A stretch of DNA of 64,000 nucleotides from Volvox africanus (GCA_030268105.1 BSDZ01000080.1:5753501-5817500), one strand, 5' to 3'; counted from the first letter of the stretch, positions 35,222-49,298 are shown. Program-made: numbers and translations. The notes: generated by a model not told the origin, from the letters alone.

Positions 35222-35898
35222 CATAGATCACCAGTCAAATCCTCCTCCTGTTTAAACAACTGTCACAGATAAGAACAATTATCATACATCTGAAGTTTCC
35301 ACATACTCATGCATTGCTCAATTGGGAGGAAATGTAGTACATGTCCATGCCATATCGTACGCAATATGACGCACCACACCTGCCGGCCGCTGCATGTGTA
35401 GGTGATCTCTACCTGTTAATGCGGTTTGCCGACAAACTCCACATACACACAAACATCGCCAGGTGGTGGCACTCCAACCCAGACCCGGTCAGTGGTGACA
35501 GCGTTTAAAGCTGCTCCACGCAGCTCGACAGTTTCCTACCTGAGCATAATGTCCGTATCGGGGACCTCTTCTTTCTCGTAAAATACGTACATCAACAACG
35601 AAATGACCTCTTTACTACACACGCAATCTCGCAACCAACATACCGTTCAGGGCCCCCCGAAGTGAAGCATCGTTCATGTACGATATCACTGCCATCAGGC
35701 CAGCCGAATCCTCACCTGAACGATCCGTTGGTATGGTATCCGCGAAAACCTCAACACAAGTTTAAATCCAAACTACCCTTACCGTCGAACGAGCAACATT
35801 GAATTGGGCGATTATGCGAGCCAAACGCAACTCTCTCCGTAAAGCTTTTCCAGTGTCCCTGCCGAACCCCACCCCTTTCCTGCTGTCCTAGCTCCCTA
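35222..35898. other. Convergent intergenic region, no recognised gene
   Basis: It lies between the unidentified plus-strand exon and the CHMP1 stop codon. I see no coding exon or RNA gene. Confidence 0.4.
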
Positions 35899-37113
35899 TT
35901 ACCGTCCCCGCAGCTCAGCCAGTCGAGCTGCCAAATCCTCCTCGCCCTGCTTGACCGCCGCGGCCTTGGTGCCGGCCGCGGCCGAGGGCATTCCGTGCTG
36001 CAACTCCAGCCCGTGCTCCTCCGCCACTTGGTTCATCAGCGCCGTCACCTCGTCCTCCGGTGTGGAGAGGCTGGCTTGCGTCCCCATCACGTCATCAACC
36101 ACCTGGGTCTGCAAGTCCAGATTCTCAAACTGTTTCTCAAACTGCAACACGAGGGAAAGCACAACACGGAAGGAAGAAGTAGAGAAGGGGTGTGCCTGAG
36201 TGTAGAATGCGAGTGATAATAAGGGAGACTTAACCGCATATTCCACGCGCCCACGTCCCCCAGATAGACGCTGTGACGCGTCCCCACCAAGCCGTCCCCG
36301 CTACCCACCTGGGTCATGGTGTTGGCGATCGTCTCCAAGTTGTTAGACGCCATCGCCTTCTCCAAGCTTTTCACTATGCCAGCCATGTTCTTTTGCACCT
36401 GATGGCATTATAATTGGCCGCAGCGGGTGGGGGAAGGTAGAGAATGCGCACATAAGTAAATATCTGGACAATTCAGCAGGATGTTGTGTTTTTGGGCATC
36501 ATACAGGCAGTACAGTGGTTAGGATACCATTCCAGCGAGCATCAGGACTCATGCTCCAGGACTCTTCCTTCCAAACCCACCTACCATTTGCATCTTGGCC
36601 TGAGATTCCAGTCGGCTGACGGTGGCATCAAGCCGCGAGGCCAGTTTCATGTAGTTGAGCTGTTCGTTCTTTTTCCGTATGGCGTTCTGCGCGTATATTC
36701 GTGCGCCCTCCATGTTGCCCTTTTCAATCGCCTTCTTGATCTATGTGCCGGGAAGTGCAGAATCAATACCCAAATTGGTTTGGAAGCGGTGGGTTTCGGG
36801 TGGTGAGAAGTGTGTGGGTGCGCGCGGACAGCCACGAACCGTGACTGACACCGGCGATGTGGGACGCAGGTGCTGGATCTTTCACGACAGGATGGATGGA
36901 ATGCCACATGCGTAGTGGCAAGACCTCACAAATATCTAACGGGAACCATCTTCGTCATGGAGGAGATTCCCGGGGAGGCGCTCTTCAGCAACACAGCCCC
37001 ACCTTCAGCTTCTCAGCCTTCTCCTCTTTTTCGGCCTTAATGGCAGACCGCGCAAGCTGTTTCGCAGTAAATTTTAGGTTGAAGATCTGATCGAGGAGCT
37101 TATCACCACCCAT
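35899..37113 (-). CDS. CHMP1: ESCRT-III subunit CHMP1, complete, 4 exons, 199 aa
   Basis: CHMP1 acts in ESCRT-III membrane scission, in multivesicular-body sorting and cytokinesis, and recruits the Vps4 ATPase. Exons: 37113-37003, 36740-36585, 36398-36309 and 36141-35899, all in phase. The protein begins [20 protein letters not shown], continues with [52 protein letters not shown] and [20 protein letters not shown]. It ends with [14 protein letters not shown], a good MIT-interacting motif. The length equals the usual 196-204 aa. The N-terminus is basic and the C-terminus acidic, as in the family. Confidence 0.96.
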
Positions 37114-37664
37114 TCTGTTAATCCTACGCCTCGAGGCTTTGATAAAAGGAGCCGGGTGCAGCTGCCCGTCTAGGGTCTCGAACGGAGTATCCCTCGCCCC
37201 AATAACCCCCCAGATCTATAAGTTTACAACATGGATCCCGATGAAGGTAGGCGCTTGTGGGCGCATGATAGGTCGAAACAAGCTGTACCAAGTAGGAAAC
37301 GAAAGACGAGCTACCGGAGTGAATTAGGGATGATATGGGTACAACTATTTTTTACTGAATTACCTACGCCTTTAGGATTAATTCGGTTTTATCCTGACTT
37401 TGCAACTACGGGTGTACGACGCATGAAAAATCCCGTGAGGCATGCCTCAGCAGGCAGAAAAGCTATCCTGTTCAAGTACACGTGTTTCATCTAAATTGCT
37501 GCATGCCAGAGTCATTCAAGTTATTATCTCAATATTGTAACTTAGTACGTCACAGCCTCTTGCTGCACTGTAGGGTTTGGGTTTCCTTGCTTGCGTTTAA
37601 ACTAATAATATGCAATGATTAAGTATATGTAGTAAGGAAGGGTGTCAAATATTACAGAGACAGA
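37114..37664. promoter_or_regulatory. Divergent intergenic region, CHMP1 and the poly-Q gene
   Basis: About 550 bp separate the CHMP1 start from the next plus-strand start. An AT-rich tract lies at 37340-37400. No specific motif is called. Confidence 0.35.
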
Positions 37665-40127
37665 ATGAGTGGCGCTAATCGGGGACCACTTGACCAGTTC
37701 TACAAGGACTGCCTTCGAATTGGTTGCCTAAAGGTGATAGGATCAATGGAGCGTGGCGTGTTGTTGGCTATTTACCTGGCATACAAATAACCTTCCGCGT
37801 TCGACTCATCTTTCCGTGCGCAGTGCTTTGCGCATTTCCAGCTTTACCTTAAGGGTCGAGAGGAGCTGGTAGTCACAATTTATACGGGATCTCAAGTGTC
37901 CCCACGGCCTCAACCCAACTTTAGAGCTATCAAAGGGTGAGGGAAGGTGTAGCGCCACCCAGGCGAAACCGCAGTGTTACGATCGCACTGAAGGGCGCTG
38001 GTTGCACTCTCTACCTAGCCTTCTCACATCTTGACGTGCACAACCTGGCGCAATGCTATCCTGAACGCTTCTGTGTTCCTCTCCCGCCTGCAAATCCGAA
38101 ACCCGACTTAAGGAACGGCGATCCCCTCCCACCTGCGAGTCCAGCCAGCCATGAGCTGGACATTCACAACCCGGACGTGACTGTTTTCCTTATTGGAGCC
38201 TATGCCAAGTACAACTGGCCATATGTATGGGTGAGACTGGGACTGTTCAGAGGTCCGTCTCTAGCTGGAAGGTTATCTGGACCTCCGTCCAGGGGCCTTG
38301 GAAAGTAGATGCCGTGTCTCATGAGCCCCTTAATACATGAAGGTGGCCGGATGCAGTTCGTTGAGTTCCAAAATGGCGGTCGTGGACGGAGTGTCATCGA
38401 GTGTCTTTTGCGTAATTACATGTACGGCCAGCGATAATTATGATGTGATTCTGGGCGTAACCAGAATACCCGGCCTACGTCTTCCTCCTGGTCCTGCAAC
38501 TGGGTAGGGTCATAGATGAACAAGAACGTCTGACGATATGCAGTCGGGAGTACAGCAAAAGCAGGGCAAAAATGTTGGCGGCAAAAGCTCGCCTCTATGA
38601 CCTTCTGGGTGAAGGGCAGGTTACAGTAGATATGTGCCGGGGGCTTGGCCCAGATCTGGGCTAATACAGATATATAATACAGGTAGACCCACTTTCAAGC
38701 TGCTGCTGCTAATGCGACCGCACAATTGCTTTCAATGCAGCAATGGCCAAGGCAGAGGAAATGGACTTACTGGGGTGGTATGTTCCCTTCCTCCAGGGAG
38801 GGAAAGGGGGTTCAGCGCTGATGGGGAACCGGTTTAGCCTGCGATGCATTATATCATGATATCACTCATATGGTTGTAGTACGATCATGATTCCCCTGCA
38901 GCTCCGGTCTGTGTCCCGAGGCCGAGCTAGTGACGACATTGACGCACCGCTGGACCTCCCCACAACGAAAAACTGGAAAAACATGGGTGGGTGCCTCCCT
39001 TTGGAAAGCTCGAGGTTTTGCTTGCGCTTGTATAGAAACGTGGTGCTGGGTATGATGGGCCGGTGCGCAGGTCAAATGTCTGGTGGTTTTTAGGGCCAGG
39101 AATTCTCGCAAGGGCAGAGGTTATCAAGACGCTGGAGCGACCTTAAGGGTATTGTCAACAAGTCCTAGAACGTGACCGTGTGTGTGGACGCACTGTGTTG
39201 CCTCCGGCTGTTGCAGTTTACCAATGCACTAGTACGTATGACGCTGCTTGGCTCCAGCCCTGCTCTCTAGCATGCTGCCGTGTATACCCTGCCCCTAATG
39301 GCAAGCTGTCCTGGATGTATGCCAGTTCACCGGCTCATGGACCCCGCATGATCAACACCTAGCTTGTTATTCTTTGCACGCAATAGGCCCAAAATAATTG
39401 TTTGCGGTGGAACCACCGGCCTTTCGCCCAATTGAGGCCCATCGGTCGCATCCTGACCTGTAGGTTTACGTATCTGGCACATCCTTGAGGAGCTAGTGGA
39501 GCTGAACATTTTCCCAGCACCCGCCAACCCCTTTGAGGTCAACTTCGAGGCGCTGCGGGACATGCCGGAGCTGGAGCGCGCACTGCAGGTATACGCCAGT
39601 CATTCGCTAGGTATACGCCAGTTAGGCGACACGCTGGCTGGCACAGCATTCATGCATTTTGTAAACCTGACGGGATTCTTTCCCACCTATTGACAATGGG
39701 AGGCTTGTGGCGTGAGGATGGCGTTGTGTCGCCGATGGCTCAGGAGCTGCCTGAAAAGGATGTCCATCACAGCCCCGTACGACCCAATCAATGGAAAGCA
39801 GCACTCAAACACAGTTACAGTGCCTGAAATGGTCTGTCCTTTTTACCTAATACTTGGCTATCTAATGCGCGTTTCGCTTCCTGTGTGCTCGGGGTGTCCT
39901 GCTCCCGCTAGGCCGGCGCCATTGCGTCATTCCTGCGGGAGCTGCTGCTGAGCAATTGCCAGCGACCCGACCTGGTGCAGCAAGATTTCCAGGAGGCTGT
40001 CATTATACACTTCCAGATCATGCCCAAGCTAACACCGCTCACACCGGGGCCTTCCGCGGCGGCGCAGAATGCTGGTGCGTTGACCCACGGACAGCAGCAG
40101 CAACAGCAGCAGCAGCAGCCGCGTTAG
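37665..40127 (+). CDS. Unidentified multi-exon gene ending in a poly-glutamine tract
   Basis: The candidate start [20 protein letters not shown] (37665-37733) is followed by a donor. Further coding blocks: 37824-37936 ([20 protein letters not shown]), about 38020-38230 ([20 protein letters not shown], then [20 protein letters not shown]), about 38713-38775 ([16 protein letters not shown]), 38900-38985 ([18 protein letters not shown]), 39464-39588 ([32 protein letters not shown]) and 39911-40127 ([18 protein letters not shown], then about nine Gln, PR, stop). Several of these end in good donors. The phase between the second and third blocks did not close in my reading, so the model is provisional. 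I do not recognise the family. Confidence 0.55.
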
Positions 40128-41051
40128 TGGGGAAATTGAAGGAAAAAGTTAGGGGATACGACTCGTAGCAAAGCGATTTTCGGGAATTGGGGAAGGCTGA
40201 AGGGGCCTTGGCTTCGGATGAGGAAAGAAATAGTTGTAGGCTGCAGACGGGGGTGCGGTAGTGCACGCCGGCGGTCGCCGATTTCGTTGACCATAGTGCA
40301 GGCGGGGCAGGCGGGATGTTGGTTAGGCACGGTTGGGGGAGAATTTTCTTGCACCTGGTAATTGGGAAGTCGGACAACCGGGACGACCTCGGCCTTCTTG
40401 TCACGGGTAAACTGCGTGTGCACATGTCTCAGTGGAGGGCGGTCTTCCGATTTTCTCTTTGGTTGCGGTAGACATTTTATCGTCCACATTGCAGTCAGCC
40501 GTGTGACCTCCGTGCGTCAATCCGTCGGCTGTGCCATGTTAAGGAGAATACAGCTCGGGGTGGCTGCGAAACGTAATGGAGAGGTGTTCCGAAGTGACCA
40601 ACCTAGCTGACAGGTATCTTAAGCCGCGGTGTGCAATCCGCTTTCTGATATTACAGTAATGTCGGGGACAAGGAATGGAGGACGCTCCGACAATCGGCAG
40701 CTGTACAAGGACTATGTTTACAATAGTGTTGTCATCTCTGCATTGTGCATCATTTGGATACAGTCAAGGGGAAGAGCGATATGGTGGACAGGGCTGTGGA
40801 GGCAGGGAGAATTAGTCACGGGTTTTGAGTCCGTAGTATCAACCGACGTCTTGACAGCTCGTTGAACTCTTGAGAAGCTTGCGCTAAAATTACGAGTGTT
40901 CTGTGGACTCTTGACGCGAACATATTCAGACAGCGACATGGAAGATCGCTGATGAAATACCGGCGTTGATGGTTGCTGGTAACGGCAAGTATAAGAGGAA
41001 TGAGGCACCAAATGCACATATACTTTATTTTCTTTTTGCACAACTACAAAA
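40128..41051. other. Intergenic, no recognised gene
   Basis: An ATG at 40661 opens a short frame (MSGTRNGGRSDNRQLYKDYV) whose start faintly resembles that of the preceding gene (MSG...YKD). I cannot support a gene from this. Confidence 0.35.
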
Positions 41052-42091
41052 ATGGCGCTTAACAGTCCAGCTAAACCGATGACGCGCCAGCATGGTCCCA
41101 TCTGCAAGCATCGCCCAGTACAGCGGCGATCAACAGTCGCTTTTGCCAAATTACGACAAGCTTCCGAACCGCATATTCAACTTGGGACTGCGAAGCTTCC
41201 GAAGTAAGCTGAAAGATGAGCGAGCAACTGTTGGTGGTTTGCATCGGGTCATGTCAGGATATTAGTCGCTCAGCAGTGCGATAAACATAAATATAAATAC
41301 CTTGCAGTGACATCGACCGGGGAGCCTTCTCCGAGTACCTCTACCAATGGGCGGCAACTCTGACGCAAAGTGGCGCAAACTTCCCGTTCGTGCACCCCGT
41401 AAAGGCTGACAAGTTCAACGAGGGGTTCAAGGTGCGCAGGGACAGCTTCGGGGCAGCTATGGACAAAAATAGCAGTGCGAAAACAACCTATACCGACTAC
41501 TTGCCTGCAGATCTCCTTGCTGAAGAAGATGCCGGAGGGGAACTTTGACAGCGCCGGGGAGATCCAGGGCACAGTGGAGGAGCTTCCTGGCAAGGTACGA
41601 TTGTTAGAAGGTACGGGTGGCTGGCTTGAAGTACACTTGATGCCTCTTCTGTCGAATGCATGGCAAGTCCATGGTATTTATTCCATCCTGTCCGTGTATT
41701 GACCATTCACATCCGCATAGCCGTATAAGGTTTGGTTGTAAATGTGGACTTCACAGCACGAAGGGACGGTATGTGACCCTGACTCTGGCTGGCTGGGATA
41801 CGGACCTGTCAAAGTATAGGCGGCGATGGGTCGCCATGGGCTCAACATTCGGACAGTCATATGCTAGTGATGCTAGATCTCTATTTGTGTAGCGGTGCCA
41901 AAATGACGGGTTTCAAAGAAATTGACCGACAGAGTCCTTTGTTAGCTGAAAGGACACTTGTCATCATCAGCTGCTGTGCCTACTAATGAGCCAATTTGTA
42001 AACGCACAACCTTTTGTAGGGACCAATGGTGATGATCCGGTTCTTCGAGGGTCCCGCTGGCCTGGTGGACCGCAGGTATGACGCTAACTAA
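41052..42091 (+). CDS. Small hypothetical protein with a plastid-type N-terminus, 4 exons, about 143 aa
   Basis: Exons 41052-41203, 41308-41431, 41511-41594 and 42020-42091 join in phase through GT-AG sites. The first about 45 residues (MALNSPAKPMTRQHGPICK, then RRSTVAFAKL) are basic and lack acids, like a transit peptide. The mature part reads DIDRGAFSEYLYQWAATLTQ, FVHPVKADKFNEGF, ISLLKKMPEGNFDSAGEIQG and MVMIRFFEGPAGLVDRR. I do not recognise a family. Its neighbour on the same strand is a plastid fibrillin gene, which fits a plastid location but proves nothing. Confidence 0.6.
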
Positions 42092-42921
42092 GCAGTTATA
42101 CCTCCTTTCTGTGTGTTAAAACATGTGCCCGGGGTCAACTACGCGGTAATATCAAACTGACATACGGCGGTGTGTTCTGGTTTAATAAGGCCCATGTGTG
42201 CTTCGGGTTAGTGACCAGACTGGCTGCCTGCTTGCAGGACTCCTCCGCCTTTGGACGCGCAGCAACGTCTGTCTACAGTACTAAATTCATTGGTTGACGT
42301 GGGAACAATAATGAACACCATGCCCGATGTGCTACGGAAAGGCGTTGTTAAATGCCGATGACCGTTTTATTGTCTTCGGTGTTGTACCGGTACTGCACGC
42401 CGTTGGCACGTAGGGTCGCGCAGTTGCGCTACACGACAATTATGATAATAGGTCAATCAAGTTAAATTGGTCATACTTTTTATTATTAATCCGGTACTTG
42501 CTACACCAGTGACTGAGCGTGCAACTTTCGAACGAAGTCTACTGACAGTTTTACCCATCAAGTGGATATCACGATGAGCCTATTTAATAAAAATTTCGAG
42601 CATCATGCTTCGTTTTTGCGTACTGGAAGGTATAGTCTGCCGTCCATCAGGTGCGAGTGCTTTCTCTGCATCCGAACATAACTCCGGGGCTTTCAAATGC
42701 TTGCAGTCATAAGATATGCATGGTTATGACTGTTCCAGCCAAAAGTCGTAGACAGGTATTATAACAAGCTTTGGGGCTTACAAAACGTGTAGCCATAGTT
42801 CAAAGCTTTTCCTTATTGATCGCAGGCTTGCCTGCTTCAGAAAGCACCACGGAACATACGTGCAAAGGCGTTTGAGGTAATATGAACGGTTGCCTCAGAA
42901 CATGCGTGCTCCAGAATTTTA
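42092..42921. other. Intergenic, AT-rich, no recognised gene
   Basis: It holds the 3' flank of the hypothetical gene and the presumed promoter of the FBN5-like gene. No coding exon is supported. Confidence 0.4.
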
Positions 42922-44604
42922 ATGGATCCGCGCACAACGCAGATTGGGGACGATGATACCCGTGAAGTCGTCCGGAATACGCCAAATAACAAGACTCCTA
43001 TGACCAGCGTCGAAATCGTCAAGGTGATAGCTCTGTGGTTGGTGGAGTCGAAATGTACTAGTTACTTCCATGAGTTTCTTCAAGCATTAGCTATAATCTG
43101 ACGGCCGACAGATGTGTTTAGGCACAGTAACGAAGGCGATAGCATTTGGTGTTGTCATTTTTATGAGGAGTTCGACTTCCGCGTTTCTGGTTTTCCGTAC
43201 CCCCCTCTGTTTGTTGGATTGTTGCTACTTGTAAAGATGCGAACATGCTGATGTGTTGTAACTGACGCGTAGGCCGCGCTGCTAGACGCAATCAGCAGCA
43301 CCGACAGAGGTTTGGCGGCACGTTCCGAAATCCGAGCTGAGGTCAATGAGCTGGTGAGCACTGCTATGAGTTCACATCTTCGCTACCATGGTCACCGTGT
43401 GTCAGGTCACACCTCTAGTTGGATTCTGGCGCTGTGTCCAGAAGCAGAACCTTATTGCAATTCATCAGACTGGAGACCAATCAATTCGCTAGTGCGCCTG
43501 TAAACCCTCAGACCGCGCCTGTTGTTGCTCCTGGCACCTGTCGATGCAGATCAACCAGCTTGAGGTGAAGGGTGGTCAGGGCGCCGATGTCTCCAGTGCT
43601 GAGTTTGGCGGCACCTGGGAGCTGCTGTACACGAATGCGACAGACCTCCTTGCGCTGCTGTCCGTGAGCAAACTACCCCTGTCGCCCATCAAGATTGGAA
43701 CCATCACGCAAACAATTGACGCCAGCAGCGGCACGCTGGAGAACTCTGTTCAGCTCGAGGTACGCCTCCACTGAGTGAGAAAACTTGGATGGCAGCCCGC
43801 CACTGTTCCTGCTCCAAGCATTTGCAGAATAGTGATCAACCATTTTATCGCATGACAGGCTGTCTCTACAGCAACTCATTTGTTACGAATTTAAAAGATG
43901 TTTCCTTCGCTCACACCGTTGACCCCCATCTATTCCTTTGCAGTTCCCTCTGGTGCAGACCTCCCTGTCCACGGTTAGCAACTACAACATCGCTTCACCC
44001 AAGAGGTGTGGTGAGAACCAGGGCCTGGGCCTCTTCTTGCACGCTGGCATGCCGCATATCAGCACACCTTTGCTGTTGTCTACCTCATGTGTGGGACAGC
44101 TACGTCAATTTGTAAGCTAGAGGAAGCTACGCGCCGAAGTCCCCAAGAATATTATGGTAGCTTTGTACTAGTTAATTTGAAAGTGTTGCTCCTGAGGGCG
44201 TCTCTTCGCACCCACTCGCCCATAGATTTCTTGCATCAAAACCATGCTCAACTAATTTCCCTTTGCTTCCCTACAGGTTACAATTCACGGTCCAGCGCGG
44301 CATTCTGCACACACCCTCCATCGAGGGCAATCTCGAGCTGCCCGCGTCCGTAACCCTCCTGGGCCAAACTCTGGATCTGGCACCGATGCGAGACGTACTC
44401 GCACCCATCACACGGGGGGCCGCCAGCTTGGCTGCATCGGCGACTGATCTGCTGGGCCAAGCACCGAATCTGGAGGTGCCTATACAGACGCAGACGTGGC
44501 AGTTGACCACCTACCTGGATCCCACTCTGCGCATCACGCGTGGCGATGGGGGAGCTGTTTACGTTTTCATACGGACCGAGGCAACTGCGACGAAGAAAGC
44601 TTGA
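42922..44604 (+). CDS. Plastid fibrillin, FBN5-like, 5 exons, about 260 aa
   Basis: Exons, all in phase: 42922-43023, 43273-43353, 43550-43759, 43944-44005 and 44277-44604. The PAP domain begins VEIVKAALLDAISSTDRGLA. It continues with FGGTWELLYTNATDLLAL, a substrate-pocket stretch ending SPKRLQFTVQRG, and LELPASVTLLGQTLDLAPM. It closes with WQLTTYLDPTLRITRGDGG and VYVFI. The long insert (LLGQTLDLAPMRDV...TQTWQL) before TTYLD is the feature that recalls FBN5, which in plants supports plastoquinone synthesis by binding solanesyl-diphosphate synthase. The first exon is acidic (IGDDDTREVV) and not transit-like, so a further upstream exon or a different start is possible. Confidence 0.82.
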
Positions 44605-45367
44605 ACGTGGTAACCAAGCATTGTGCAGATGTAGACTCCCATCAAACGTGGCACAACGATGATGAAGCGAGCCGGCATTTGTCATTTTTGTGAATAAGAG
44701 TAGTTTCTTCAACATGTGCGTTATTTGCGACTGTCGATGTGTATTGTATGACCCCAGGGTCGTTGTGCTGCATTGAATTAGGTTCTCCCGCCTTGCCTGG
44801 GAATTCGTCGCGAAACCTAGTCGTAAGCTTGTTGCAACCATGCTTGTTGCACCAATGTGCACCAATGACATGAAATTGTAAATCGTATATGACATGAGAT
44901 GTTGCTTGCCTTAAGGATGTTTCCGACCAATGTCAACAAGGATTAATAATAATCATTTAGGATATTTAAAGAAAACACCGTGTTGTGAGGTAACATGACA
45001 GTCATGCCCAGGATGTGCGCTTTACTCAAGCCAGCGATGGTAGCAGCCAGAAGACCAGCGTTGCCGGATAATTATACAAGTAACAGCCATCGACCAATAT
45101 TTCGGGCAGGCTGCTTCAAGCTTACCAATTGTCCACCGAAGTTGATTCATCCCCGGCAGTCCCCAACCCAGGATGTATCTACAAGCTTAGATGTCCTACT
45201 CTGTGGAATCATGCGGACGGTGTTACGTCGCACCCGTTGTCCGGACACAATCCATGCTTCAGCACGCACACGTGTTGAATTCCTCCCTAAGCACACAGCT
45301 GAGAAGCCTCTTCCTAACGCCGTTGGCACCCCATCATGATGCTTCGCGCGACGATGATGCGCTCCCT
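44605..45367. other. Convergent intergenic region, FBN5-like and Rab11
   Basis: Both flanking genes end here. I see no coding exon or RNA gene. Confidence 0.45.
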
Positions 45368-46451
<1,084 letters not shown>

Positions 46452-48604
46452 CTTTGTTAACTATGAATCAAAATATGTCTCTCAATTGAAAATATGAAAG
46501 AATCCAGTCCAGCTGGGGTTGGAAGATAGTCTGCGTTGGCGACTGTAAGAAGCAGTAGGTGCTACAGGTCTCTAGCGCTGCTGAACATGCCCAGCTTGAT
46601 TGGCAATGAATGTACGTTTTACGTATAAACTATTTCAATAGAGCAGTCGACAACTTCGGAAAAGCTGGTTCCTACGGCCGTACCATGCTGTACCCGTCAA
46701 CAAGCAACACGACATATTCAGAAGCGTTCAAGTGTCCGAGTAAGAGCGCGGTACGCGACTAAGTTAGCCAAGTTCAATACAAATATGCATAACAGCTTGC
46801 GGCCCGATTACTTGGTACGTTCGGGGCTAAACTTGTCCACGACAACGGGCTCCAGCGGCATGCGATGTCATACCACCAGAACTGAACCGCTGTCCCAGCA
46901 CGAAGCAGCGAATGGATAGCTGCAGTCGAGTACAGATGCCGCTCACCAGTGCAGAGGTTCACAACGCACAGGAGCTCACCTTACCGGCACTCCATACCAG
47001 CCACAAGGTTCTGAAGAAAATCGGTAACATTAGACTTTCAATATCCTTGCATATCCCACCACAACTACAACCAATAAGATTTGCCTTTGCTGCCTCTCCT
47101 GCCAAAGCCTTAAAGTTGGAGCAGTTGGTGTTTTTTCCATTGTCCGCTGCAGCTGAACCCCTGTGATCACGTGTGGGCAAGACGTGGTTCCTGATGGTGG
47201 ACCTGCGGCGTTGGAGCTGCTTATAGGCCTGCGCATATGGCTTTCGCCTGAATAATCCAGTTAATATTTCAGGTTGAAGTTTGCGTCAAACTAAACAGAA
47301 TGCAGTTGTGATGGCCCAGGGCCGCAGTCCTCCACGTCACCTTGAAGACGTAAGCCCCAAGGTGACAGTCCGTAACCAGCGTCATACTCCAGCCGCCGTC
47401 AGTGCCGTGACGCCGCTTACAGCTGCCTCCTGCCTCGCCCGGATTGCCTGCGGTGGGCATGGCTGTGACGGCGGCAATGGTACTACTGCCGGCAGCGTCA
47501 GCACACCCGCCGCCATCAGTGCCGTCAGTTGGTGCTTTGGCTGGAGCATTACCCTGACGATGGCAGCATCACCACAGCAGGTTCACCAGCCTGGGATGGA
47601 CTAAGGAAATTCCTCAAGCAGTGCTTTAAGATTGCCATGAAAGTCGCATAACCTTTGATAGCCGTTACCTGAGCTTGTCCAGCGTAAGCAAATCTGGGAT
47701 ATCTCCACCATTTTCACAGAAGCACAGAAAAGCTCAGAAGCGGTCTGCACTGATGTGCTTGGTGAAAAAGACCAATAAGTCGAACAACTGCAGCAGCATA
47801 CTTTGCCACCAAATCGTGATACCAGCATGCTATATGCTCAGATCCCAGAAGACGCTGCTGTCTAGCAAGCAGTCTATGGCTGTTGGCCATATGCCATACA
47901 TGATCTTGCTGCAGAACACAGCTGGGACATGGATGAGGACAGGTTGGTTCAGCGTGATGATGATGACCTTCCATGGCTGCTTTCCTTTGCATACGATACT
48001 GGAGGTGAAACAAGGTGGGCAGCAGCTGGCAGCATCCGTGTCATTGCTGTTAACATCCTCTCCGGGGGCATCCTTTACCTGTCGGGGTCTTCCTGGCCGA
48101 GCTCCTGATACAGCAATCCGTCAACGACTTCTTCTACTAGCTCCTCAGTTAATAATGGTGTTATGTTTATATCACGTGTGCCAATATTTGAACTGGGTTA
48201 GCGGGTAACATTCGGGTGCTTTCTTGCTTCGTTTCGCTTCTGTGCCGCTCTCTCTCAATTTCAAACGAGTCTTCCACTCTGTTTCATAAGGGCTGGGAAT
48301 CTTTCCCATTTCTTATCGACAACTGCAAGCGAGGAAAATAGTCATCTGCATCTCGTTTCTAGGGGCAAAATATGAATATGATTTTTTTGTGTCATAACAA
48401 TCATTCCCAATTGTTTGCATTGCGGCAAGGCGGAAAGCTATTACTGGATTCCCGTGGTACTGCTATTCCGACTGGACAGGATCATAGCGCATTGCCCGTG
48501 GAATGGTTGCCGATAGCAATCTTTCATAAAAACTATTTATGAACACATTTTGGCTCTTCCATATTAGCGTTCTCGGTATATTTCATTCATGGGGCGAGGC
48601 GTTC
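46452..48604. other. Region without a recognised gene, up to the retrotransposon
   Basis: The Rab11 promoter lies at its left. A frame lacking an ATG (about 47862-48103, plus) reads HSWDMDEDRLVQRDDDDLPW and LLSFAYDTGGETRWAAAG before a stop. It looks more coding than chance, but I cannot place it. A Gly/Ala/Ser-rich stretch with repeated ccgccgtcagtgccgt-like units lies at 47390-47560. Confidence 0.4.
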
Positions 48605-48739
48605 TGTTGTATCCTTAATGCATTTTATTAAATCATTAAAAGATAATAATATTTTGTTTATTGTTAATAAATTAACGAACTGTCAGTTTCATCATTCCCA
48701 TTCTCCCACCGCACATTTGAGTCAGAGGGTAAGGAGGAG

Positions 48740-48845
48740 TTACTTGGTATTTGGATTGGTAAGAATGTAGGTAGCAAATTTTGGATGCAGATAATAATTC
48801 TGCTCTTTCTGTGCCATCTCAATAATCTTAATATAATTCCAGGGT
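48740..48845 (-). pseudogene. Unidentified bacterial-like gene fragment
   Basis: The minus-strand frame reads IKIIEMAQKEQNYYLHPKFA then TYILTNPNTK before a TAA at 48742-48740. It has no start and opens just after a stop, so it is a fragment. I do not recognise the protein. Confidence 0.4.
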
Positions 48846-49106
48846 TAATTTCTTCGTATGCAAAATGGGCTAAAATCCATAGACCAATAATTAGGCCAAG
48901 ATTACTATAGAGTTAATTTATTAATATTACGCCAGATTTGTTACAAATAACATCGCAGCAGATTATGGTTACAGAGTACTTTTTAATAAAGACAAAGAAC
49001 AAAAACTTCAACTGATTTTGGTATGTAATAATAATAATGGACAAATGTTTCTAGATAATTTATAGCTAATTATCCTTTCATATTAGAATATAACAATCTA
49101 TTGCAA

Positions 49107-49298
49107 ATGAGTAATTTAACCTCTAAATCTTTATTAAAAAGAGTACTTTTTAATGAGGATTGTAAGTTGCAAGGAGAGTCAACTACTGGAAATAATTTTA
49201 ATCCTTATATGAATTTTGCCTTAATTGTTCTTGGTTTTTCAGACAATGCAGACATTCTTACGAGATTACAAGAGAAGGAATTTGTAAAATTTGTTTAG
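49107..49298 (+). pseudogene. Unidentified bacterial-like small frame, 63 codons
   Basis: It begins MSNLTSKSLLKRVLFNEDCK and ends LTRLQEKEFVKFV. It is AT-rich in codon choice, unlike every algal gene in the window. Upstream (about 48940-49063), another in-frame piece (ADYGYRVLFNKDKEQ) ends at a stop. The two may be parts of decayed neighbouring genes. No family is recognised. Confidence 0.4.

Noticed and set aside
39956..40168. CAG tract at 40088-40118 as an intergenic microsatellite
   Set aside because: It is in frame with an exon that has a supported acceptor and a stop codon, so it encodes poly-glutamine.
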